A DNA stretch of 5,417 nt from the NCBI GenBank assembly GCA_964584815.1, contig CAZPBO010000085.1, positions 1 through 5,417 of the forward strand. The letters are read 5' to 3'. Position numbers and translations under genes: made by a program. The notes beneath the pieces were generated by a model, which was not told the DNA's origin, made no database searches, and worked only from the letters and a program-made list of their open reading frames with translations. The DNA comes from CAZPBO01 sp964584815. GTDB lineage: Bacteria > Planctomycetota > SKW154. This document shows, piece after piece, positions 1 to 5,417 of this stretch (positions within the stretch are counted from its first letter, which is position 1; every line of letters starts with the position of its first letter).

Positions 1-306
1 ATTAAAAGACAGTTGCAAGTTATAGCAGCAGCGACCATTGGTATAGAAGCAATGTGCACACCATCACAACATGCGACAACCACCACTCCACTTTTTACCC
101 CAACGCAACTTTTGGCTCTACAACGGGGCGAGCGTTCCTGCCGTTACAACTGCTACCAACCGTCGCAACAGAACTCCGCACAGCGTTTGTGGCGGTTTGC
201 GGGAAACAGTTTTTCTTGCGGAATAAGGAATTGACGCCGCATATACACATTGTCAGCCTTTTGCGCCGCTGGAGCGTTACAGGCGTGACGAGGACGCGTA
301 TGGGCG

Positions 307-354
307 CTGCTTGTAACTTCGCTTCAGGATATGCCTTTGCCTCGTTACAAGCAG
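307..354. repeat. 11-bp perfect inverted repeat in the leader
   Basis: CTGCTTGTAAC at 307-317 is the exact reverse complement of GTTACAAGCAG at 344-354, with 26 bases between the arms. An A7T5 tract follows at once (355-366). As RNA it would form an 11-bp stem with a large loop. It could be a weak intrinsic terminator for something upstream, an operator, or a leader structure of the gene starting at 487. The short T run and moderate GC of the stem make a strong terminator unlikely. Confidence 0.6.
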
Positions 355-473
355 AAAAAAATTTTTCCACAAAAATTTTGAACTTGACCTCACCGCATCG
401 CTGTTCCCCGCAAAAAAAGATTTTGTTTAGAAACATTCCGGCACGGCGTCATTTATTTGCTGCGTGCTCATTT

Positions 474-478
474 AGGAG
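474..478 (+). promoter_or_regulatory. Ribosome binding site (AGGAG) for the large gene
   Basis: AGGAG lies eight bases upstream of the ATG at 487, which is ideal spacing. This decides the start. An in-frame TTG at 457 would add ten residues ahead of a clean signal peptide, has no such site before it, and would place the AGGAG inside the coding sequence. Confidence 0.85.
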
Positions 479-486
479 ATAGGTTT

Positions 487-2713
487 ATGGGAAGGTGGGT
501 TGCGTTAGTGATGGTGCTTCTGCTGCTGTCATCCGCTGCACGGATTGCGTGGGCGGATGTGCCGGAGGGGCAGGGTGATCCACGGCAACTTTACAGCGCG
601 TGGACGACGAAGCCGCCTTTAATCAATGGCTGCATTACTGATGCGACCAACCCGAAGGGTTCGGCTGCACCTGGAACCGACAACGACGAGTGGGACGACG
701 CATACGCCCGAATCATCACGCTCAACGACGGCTCAACTGTCACACTACTTCTCAAAAATGACGCCAACTATCTCTACATCGCGGTGGTCTACACACTGGC
801 AAGCAACAACAGCGCTAACAACCGTGTGACGCTCTATTTTGATCAGGGTGTCGGCGGTGGAGAGAACGACGACCAGTTAACTGCCAACAACGAGAATATG
901 GTCAGTTCCAACCGTGCCAGTGCAGCGTCGCACGACCCGTGGGACCGCTACTGGGACGGAAGTAGTTGGGTGGACGACTCATCTGGGATTGATTTTGATG
1001 TTTACGAGGGGTATTTCAACGATGTTTATCAATGGGAATTTGCGATTCCACTGAACAACGGCAATGCGGACGACCTCAATGTCAATGGTGGAAACGGCAC
1101 CAATCCTGGCGATGAGATAGGCTTTCTGCTTGAGGTTTTCAAGAACGGAAGCGGCACATTTTACTGGGCGGACACCAACATGGACCCGAACGATTCTACT
1201 TCAGGTAACGGGTGGGGTGAGATACGACTTGGCAAGCCGCGGGAATTTCTGAAAATTGCCGCCACATACGCCGCCAACGGCAGCCCCACAATTGATGGAG
1301 ACATATCTGAAGACGCCTACCGTGGTTGCTACCAGCGCGACATCGTCCTCACAAATTATAAAGGTGCTACTATTCCAGCGCGCATCTACGCTCTGCATGA
1401 TCCTGGGTCTAACAACATTTACATCGCCGTTAAGGTGTTTGATGCAACCCAGAACGCCTCCGACTACTGCCAAATATATTTTGAACAAGTAAATCCTGGT
1501 CCGACCAGTGCACGAGATTACATTTTGGATGACGACTATGAGAACGCGATGCGTGTTGACGGTGGTGGTAATGTAACTGACCTATTTTTTGATAATCAGG
1601 GAGGTGGTGTGCCCGGAACATGGTTGGACGATGCTTCTGTTGGTGATGGTGTTGATGGTGCCGCCGCTGCGTCATACAACACCACTGATGGATGCTGGAT
1701 TTTTGAATTCCGCGTTCCACAAAACGCGGGGCAATACGACCTTGATCAGTTGAACGACGACGCGTTGATTGGGTTCCTTATCCGCTATTATGATGCCGAC
1801 AAGCCAGCGGGTGAGCAGGACTTCTGGTGGGACCTAACCGTTAACACCGATGTTGAGTACTTTGACAATATAAGCGACACGAACTTTGCAATAGGCTGGG
1901 CGTCTCTCCAGTTGGGTGCTCCCTACCTACAAATTGTGCATCCTGAAGACGGTGCCACTGTTGAGGGCACCTACCCGATAGATGCGTGGGTGGTTGCCGC
2001 CTCTGGTAGCATTGTTAGTGTTGAGTATCAGGTTGAGGGAACAGCAACATGGGTGCCGCTAACGAGGGTTGCAAGCACTTCCTACTGGGCGGCGGACTGG
2101 GACACCACCGCCGTCTCTGATGGAACCCGTGAGTTGCGTGTTCGTGCCACCGACTCAAATGGTCTTCAAACCACACGAATTCTCTCTGTGACGGTGAGCA
2201 ATGTAGGTGCCACAGCCGCCCCCACCGTTACTATTACCTCCCCTGCTTCGGGCTCCGTTGTCAATGATGTGAGCAACATCACATTCAACATTGACCCAGA
2301 ATCTGGGCTTTCCATAACCGATGTGGAAATTTCTATTGACGGCGCCAACTGGATTAATGTTACAAATATGCCCACCTCAGGTGGCAACTGGGACGACGGC
2401 TCCCACACATGGGACACAACTGCTCTTCCCAACGGCTCCCATGTCTTCCGCGTGCGTGCTCAAGACTCCAATGGACGCTGGGGTTACTCCAAAGTCCACC
2501 TCGTTGTCGTATCAAACGATGTTGTCGTCACTATTACCTCGCCCTCTGCCGGCTCCGTCGTCAACGGCACCACCACCATCACCTTTAACATAGACCCAGA
2601 ACCAAATGAGTCCATAACAGCAACACAGATATCCATTGACGGCGGTGCGTGGGTAGATGCAACCAATCCGCCAACATCCGGTGGTAACTGGGATGATGGC
2701 TCGCATACCTGGG
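487..2713 (+). CDS. Large secreted multidomain protein, N-terminal part (CBM9-like domains and Ig repeats), interrupted by gap
   Basis: This is the first 742 codons of a gene that continues at 2814. Residues 1-23 form a Sec signal peptide with a Leu-rich core and likely cleavage after AWA. Residues about 43-252 and 255-478 are two related beta-sandwich domains of the CBM9/DOMON type. The second carries the typical SPTIDGDISEDAY opening, and both contain NxYIAV strands and a late IGFL strand. Bacterial Ig-like units follow from residue 479, with landmark Pro at 486, 586 and 686. By family knowledge such domains bind sugars or extend a protein from the cell surface, so an adhesin or polysaccharide-binding role is inferred. 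No catalytic motif is visible. The sequence stops in the third Ig unit, just after GSHTW, because of the 100-N gap. Confidence 0.88.
613..1920 (+). other. Tandem pair of CBM9/DOMON-like domains
   Basis: Two domains of roughly 210-225 residues follow the same plan. Each opens with an NGxITD or IDGDISE-type segment, followed by a strand reading YIAV, an Asn/Asp-rich loop with an EN dipeptide, a W-(L/V)DD-S motif, a W-x-FxxP strand, a DD/DE-IGFL strand, and a closing WxxxxLG. The match is too loose for a recent duplication but good enough to suggest an old internal one. Family knowledge: CBM9-like modules bind glycans and are often found in secreted polysaccharide-active or surface proteins. The specific ligand cannot be inferred. 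Both copies contain Cys residues, which is somewhat unusual for exported domains. Confidence 0.6.
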
Positions 2714-3517
2714 NNNNNNNNNNNNNNNNNNNNNNNNNNNNNNNNNNNNNNNNNNNNNNNNNNNNNNNNNNNNNNNNNNNNNNNNNNNNNNNNNNNNNNN
2801 NNNNNNNNNNNNNACACCCTGACCTATCCGAACGGCTCGCACACGATACAGGTGCGGGCACAGGATTCCAATGGACGCTGGGGTTACTCTGAAATTCGCC
2901 TTGTCGTTGTTTCAAATGTTATCACAGTGACCATAACGGCCCCTTCTGCGGGTCAGGTGGTTAAGGAGACGGTCACAGTGACGTTCAATATTGACCCACC
3001 TGCTGGGGAGACCATAACAACAACGCAGATATCCATAGACGGCGGCACGTGGACGGACGTGACAAACCCGCCGACATCAGGCGGTAACTGGGATGATGGC
3101 TCGCATACCTGGGACACCCTGACCTATCCGAACGGCTCGCACACGATACAGGTGCGGGCACAGGATTCGCACGGACGCTGGGGTTACTCTGAAATTCGGC
3201 TTGTGGTGGTGCAGAACGAGGTTAAGGTAACGGTAACGTTCCCTGACCCCGGCAGTGTGGTTAACGGCACGGTTACGGTGACCTTCAGCATTGACCCGCC
3301 TGTTGGCGAGACGATAACAGCAACACAGATATCCATTGACGGCGGCACATGGGTTGATGTGACCAATCTACCCACCTCTGGTGGTAACTGGGATGATGGT
3401 TCGCACGCATGGGATACCACCGCTTCTGCTGATGGAACACATACATTTATCATCCGCGCCTGCGACTCAACCGGTCATTGGGGCTACTCGCTTGCACGAG
3501 CCGTGATTGTGGATAAC
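1918..3517 (+). repeat. Five tandem Ig-like repeats of about 300 bp
   Basis: The units begin near 1918, 2218, 2518, 2918 and 3218. The third contains the 100-N gap, so the real pitch is 300 bp. With the Ns removed, an aligned Pro falls at residues 486, 586, 686, 786 and 886. The Trp of the WDT motif falls at 642, 742, 842 and 942, and at 538 in the divergent first unit. Units 2-5 share TSGGNWDDGSH and a DSxGxWGYS motif. Units 3 and 4 are nearly identical in DNA around their centre: 2814-2868 equals 3114-3168. Such repeats form a rigid surface stalk and readily change in number by recombination. The copy number here is uncertain because of the gap. Confidence 0.85.
2714..2813. other. Scaffold gap of exactly 100 Ns
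   Basis: A run of exactly 100 Ns is the usual placeholder for a gap of unknown size. Sequence before it (2683-2713) equals 3083-3113, and sequence after it (2814-2868) equals 3114-3168. The two sides therefore abut perfectly on the following repeat. Deleting the Ns restores both the reading frame and the 300-bp period. The true missing length is probably zero or a whole number of 300-bp repeat units. The apparent frame change across the gap is an artefact. Confidence 0.95.
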
Positions 3518-4960
3518 ACTCCACCTGTGATAAGTGGCGTTATGGTGCACTATCCTCACGGCAAGTCCACCGTCGTGACTGGTGATACTGTATTGATAAC
3601 CGCGAAGATTTATGATAGTCCTGCCGGCGTGGATCCGGCTACCGTGGTTGCCGATACCAGCGATGTAGACGGGACCACACACCTCATGGTTGACGACGGT
3701 ACAGATGGGGATGCGGTGGCCGGTGATGGTGTCTACACATGCAAAGTCGTCGTCAAAAGCACAAAAGACGCGGTGCTCTCTTTCACGGTAGCAGCAAGCG
3801 ACACTCTTGGTAATGCGGCACAGCCTGTCAAGGGCTATGTTGACCTGCGCAATCGCACACGCGCTTCAGGAGGCGGCTGCAGTTTGATGACAGGAGGAAG
3901 ACTTCCCCCGCGCGATTTCTTCGGATGGCTTCTGCCATTTATGTTCCTGATACTCCTGATGACGGCACAAAGATGGCAAAAACCCCTCACGAAAGCCCTC
4001 CTGAGGATAGCACGCTTTTCCGCGGTCCCAATTGCTGCCGCTTCCTTACTGTTAGTGTTCCTCATCCCGCCTGCCTTCGCCCAGCAATCCCCTCCCCAAC
4101 AAGAAACCAGTTTGGATGAAATATTCTCAAGTCCCCTGTTAACAAAGAACAACGATTTCCTGCACGCGCTGCTGCTTGTGCCACCACTAGAAAGCGCTGT
4201 AACCGTTCCGAAAAACGCACTACTTCTGCGCCTTGGCTCAAACTATGCCCACATGAAATTCGCAGATTCAAACGGCACCTCTTACATTGATACAAAAGTC
4301 GCCTTCGGGGAATCCTATTTCTATCTCGCTTATGGCTTGACGCCAAAATTGGAGTTGCGGGGGCTGCTGCTTTATGGCGGTTGGGATGGAAGTATGGTCT
4401 TTGTAAAAGACGGACAATCGGTTTTTGACGCATCAGAAGTGGGTGACGGTATCCAAAGCGTGCGGTTAGGACTCAAATATCATTTCTATCATTGCAGAAG
4501 ATACGCCTTAGACATAGCCGGCGTCTTCTATCTCAAATTACCAAACGGTTCCCGTGGCGATTACCTGACAACCGGAGGAACCGACACATCACTTGGTTTT
4601 CTCCTTGAGAAACGCTTCAAAAAAGTGTCTTTTTTCACAAATGTCTCCTTCACGATAGTCGGACACCAAAAGGTCTTCCGAAGCGATGCTGACCTTAACC
4701 TAAAGAACACGCTCTCCTTCGGCATAGGAAGTTCCTTTGACATAGTGAAATGGTTCAAACTACTGGCTCAGATTCAAGGTTACACGAACGCAATAGATGT
4801 GAAAGTTGAAGGCTGTGCCTCCATGCCTGTGAGCCTACTTCTTGGCAGCCGTTTCAAGTTGGACAAAAACCTCTTCATAGAAATGGGAATCGGCTTTGGG
4901 TTGACAGCAGATGCATCTGATCTGGCTCTGCACATTGCCGCGACCCTTATTCGTTTTTAA
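2814..4960 (+). CDS. Large secreted multidomain protein, C-terminal part (Ig repeats, GGGC sorting-type segment, second signal peptide, DUF3187-like barrel)
   Basis: This is the continuation of the gene that begins at 487, in frame once the Ns are removed (whole protein 1457 residues if nothing is missing). In collapsed numbering it holds the end of Ig unit 3, Ig units 4 and 5 (to residue 977), and a further extracellular domain at 978-1089 with a DDGTDGDAVAGDGVYT loop typical of 'choice-of-anchor' surface proteins. GGGC at 1095-1098 is followed by a membrane segment (about 1113-1126) and a basic stretch (1129-1143). A second signal peptide ends AFA at 1165, and a 292-residue beta-barrel ends in Phe. 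The TAA stop at 4958 is backed by an in-frame TGA at 4964. No stop separates the surface-protein half from the barrel half, which is unusual. It may be a polyprotein, may use an internal start (ATG 3959), or may be a fusion. Confidence 0.85.
3518..3853 (+). other. Extracellular domain with Asp-rich DDG/GDG loop
   Basis: Residues about 978-1089 open with TPPVISGV, followed by GDTVLITAKIYD and a VDDGTDGDAVAGDGVYT loop, then alternating beta strands. This pattern is common just ahead of anchoring signals in bacterial surface proteins (the 'choice-of-anchor' type). The clustered Asp and Gly residues suggest Ca2+ binding, which is inference. The domain directly precedes the Gly-rich cysteine motif, as expected for the last folded domain of a sorted surface protein. 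Confidence 0.55.
3863..3994 (+). other. Internal sorting-signal-like segment: GGGC, membrane helix, basic residues
   Basis: Residues 1095-1098 read GGGC, followed by a short Gly-containing linker, LPPRDFFG, a hydrophobic stretch (WLLPFMFLILLM) and a basic stretch (R1129, K1132, K1136, R1140, R1143). Signals built as Gly-rich Cys motif, membrane helix and basic cluster normally sit at the extreme C-terminus. Intramembrane proteases of the rhombosortase and myxosortase kinds process such signals, and the Cys may be lipid-modified. Here the chain runs on without a stop. No processing enzyme is encoded in this window. Confidence 0.55.
3959..4960 (+). other. DUF3187-like outer-membrane beta-barrel module with its own signal peptide
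   Basis: If read from ATG 3959 this would be a complete 333-residue protein. It has a basic n-region (RWQK...KALLR), a hydrophobic core (AAASLLLVFLI), an AFA/QQ cleavage site at about 4081/4082, and a mature barrel of 292 residues. The mature start, SSPLLTKNNDFLHALLLVPP, and the following SNYAHMKF and LAYGLTPKLELRG strands fit the layout I recall for DUF3187. So do the LGLKYHF...LKLPNGSRGD and TDTSLGFLLEK segments. The last residues, ATLIRF, end in Phe, the barrel-assembly signal. The function of this family is unknown. No Shine-Dalgarno lies at good spacing before 3959, so independent translation is unproven. Confidence 0.6.
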
Positions 4961-4966
4961 CGGTGA

Positions 4967-5313
4967 GCCAAAGGACAAAAGGCAATCACAAAATTGCGTC
5001 AGAAAAAAGAGCAGGAGAAACAGGAGAGGGCGGAGGCTCTTTTAAGGCGTGCGAAGGAGGCGCTGAAAAAGGGTGCACTGAAGGAAGCATTAGAACTTGT
5101 CAGCCGCAGTATGGCGGTGCGCGAGTTGCCTGACGCCATCAAACTGCGTCAGGAGTAAAAAAGGGACTGAAAGAGAAGGAGCAAAAAGCGCAGGCAAAAG
5201 CCAAACTTGGAGAAATGATGGCACAAGCGCCCACCGCAAACCAGAGAAAGCGGAACCACGAGGGATTCAGGTGGTTGCGGGATGACCCAGAATTCAAGCG
5301 GCTTACCGAATAA
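4967..5313 (+). pseudogene. Small TPR-like / coiled-coil gene split by a one-base frameshift
   Basis: One frame runs from 4967 to a TAA at 5156-5158 and encodes a strongly helical Lys/Glu/Ala-rich sequence with AEALLRRAKEALKKG, ALKEALELVSRSM and LPDAIKLRQ. This pairing of helices resembles tetratricopeptide repeats. The coding character then continues in the -1 frame from about 5152 (VKKGLKEKEQKAQAKAKLG...), ending FRWLRDDPEFKRLTE before TAA at 5311-5313. One extra G in the GG at 5152-5153 would join them as KLRQGVKKG. The start is unclear. There is no ATG before the coiled part, and TTG 4994, with AAAAGG 11 bases upstream, is the best candidate. The gene may be truly broken or hit by a sequencing error. 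It has no signal peptide, so a cytoplasmic product is likely. I do not recognise the family. Confidence 0.55.
5129..5153. repeat. 8-bp perfect hairpin at the frameshift point
   Basis: CCTGACGC (5129-5136) and GCGTCAGG (5146-5153) are exact reverse complements with a nine-base loop. The hairpin lies inside the small gene and ends at the point where the coding frame changes. It is followed by A residues rather than T on the + strand, so it is not an intrinsic terminator in that direction. On the - strand the T run precedes the stem, which also does not fit. Confidence 0.6.
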
Positions 5314-5394
5314 TAACCGTCACAACAGCAGCGCACATAGATAAGCAAACAGCAGTTCTGCAGTAAAGGTGTCAGCAAAAAGTGGGGTTGTGGC

Positions 5395-5400
5395 TTGACA
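5395..5400 (+). promoter_or_regulatory. Possible -35 box (TTGACA) at the window edge
   Basis: A perfect TTGACA lies 17 bases from the end of the window, after the last stop codon at 5313. It could be the -35 of a promoter for the next gene, but the -10 would fall beyond the sequence, so this rests on six bases alone. Confidence 0.25.
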
Positions 5401-5417
5401 GCGGCGAAAGTCTGTGT

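Larger units (their letters stand above)
1..486. other. Non-coding leader region, no gene recognised
   Basis: I see no convincing protein or RNA gene here. The open frames on both strands lack ribosome binding sites, and their translations are compositionally odd with no recognisable motif. The visible content is three copies of a CGTTACA word (142-148, 275-281, 343-349), an inverted copy at 311-317, and an A/T-rich tract at about 354-380. The stretch ends in the ribosome binding site of the large downstream gene. It is probably the 5' intergenic and leader region of that gene, but no promoter with both a -35 and a -10 could be chosen. Confidence 0.6.

Noticed and set aside
378..412. TTGAAC/TTGACC as a -35 box for the large gene
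   Set aside because: No TATAAT-like hexamer lies 16-18 bases downstream (the sequence there is C-rich), so no promoter can be supported.
95..436. 113-codon - strand open frame
   Set aside because: No Shine-Dalgarno before its start, Cys-rich and featureless, and it overlaps the leader structures.
54..482. 142-codon + strand open frame upstream of the large gene
   Set aside because: No ribosome binding site, no recognisable motif, and it runs over the inverted repeats and the ribosome binding site of the real gene. The composition (many His, Arg, Thr, Cys) looks like translated non-coding DNA.
2814..2892. Apparent end of the first half of the large gene at 2892, and an apparent start of the second half at 2657
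   Set aside because: Both come from reading through 100 Ns, which shifts the frame. With the Ns removed the frames join with no stop.
2166..3453. Several - strand open frames of about 85-145 codons across the Ig repeats
   Set aside because: They are antisense shadows that recur with the repeat and read similar sequence in each unit. The + strand frame is clearly the coding one.
1918..3517. CRISPR-like periodic repeats
   Set aside because: The period is 300 bp, the repeats are in-frame protein-coding Ig units, and there are no short identical repeats separated by unique spacers.
4963..5133. GTG 4963 start of an alternative frame running to TGA 5131
   Set aside because: The translation is Gly/Cys-rich without pattern and has no Shine-Dalgarno. 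The overlapping frame gives a coherent amphipathic helical protein.
5157..5163. AAAAAAG as a programmed -1 frameshift slippery site
   Set aside because: The heptamer is in phase with the second frame, not the first, and it lies after the first T of the TAA that ends the first frame. It cannot move ribosomes from the first frame to the second in the usual way.
5353..5362. GCAG-TT-CTGC small palindrome after the last gene, as a terminator
   Set aside because: The stem is only four base pairs with a two-base loop and no following T run.
5139..5378. 79-codon - strand open frame with Phe/Cys/Ser-rich hydrophobic sequence
   Set aside because: It is the reverse complement of Lys/Ala/Glu-rich coding sequence, which automatically gives Phe, Cys and Ser runs. 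The + strand reads as a convincing helical protein.

Overview
The window looks like part of a metagenome-style scaffold from a diderm (Gram-negative-type) bacterium. The main open frame ends in an outer-membrane beta-barrel whose last residue is Phe, which is the usual barrel-assembly signal. It also carries Sec signal peptides and follows a good Shine-Dalgarno site. Base composition looks near 50% GC. Nothing here fixes the phylum.

Layout: (1) 1-486 holds no convincing gene. It has a leader with an 11-bp perfect inverted repeat and a competing upstream pairing arm, and it ends in a ribosome binding site. (2) 487-4960 is one very long gene, broken only by a 100-N scaffold gap (2714-2813). Removing the Ns rejoins the reading frame exactly and gives 1457 codons. 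In order it encodes a signal peptide, two related carbohydrate-binding (CBM9/DOMON-like) domains, five Ig-like repeats whose landmark Pro recurs every 100 residues, and a domain with a DDGTDGD...AGDGVYT loop. These are followed by a Gly-Gly-Gly-Cys plus transmembrane plus basic segment resembling a C-terminal sorting signal, then a second Sec signal peptide, then a ~292-residue DUF3187-like barrel. (3) 4967-5313 holds a small Lys/Glu/Ala-rich, TPR-like helical gene split over two frames by an apparent one-base frameshift. (4) 5314-5417 has no gene, only an isolated TTGACA near the end.

The most striking feature is the junction at about 3863-4084. A sorting signal that normally ends a surface protein is followed, without any stop codon, by a signal peptide that normally begins an outer-membrane protein. 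Topologically this is a hairpin: out, membrane, basic cytoplasmic loop, membrane, out. It could be a natural bacterial polyprotein that is cut into a surface-anchored adhesin-like protein and an outer-membrane barrel. The alternatives are internal translation initiation, or two genes fused by mutation or sequence error.

The scaffold gap lies inside the most nearly identical Ig repeats, so the true number of repeats is unknown.
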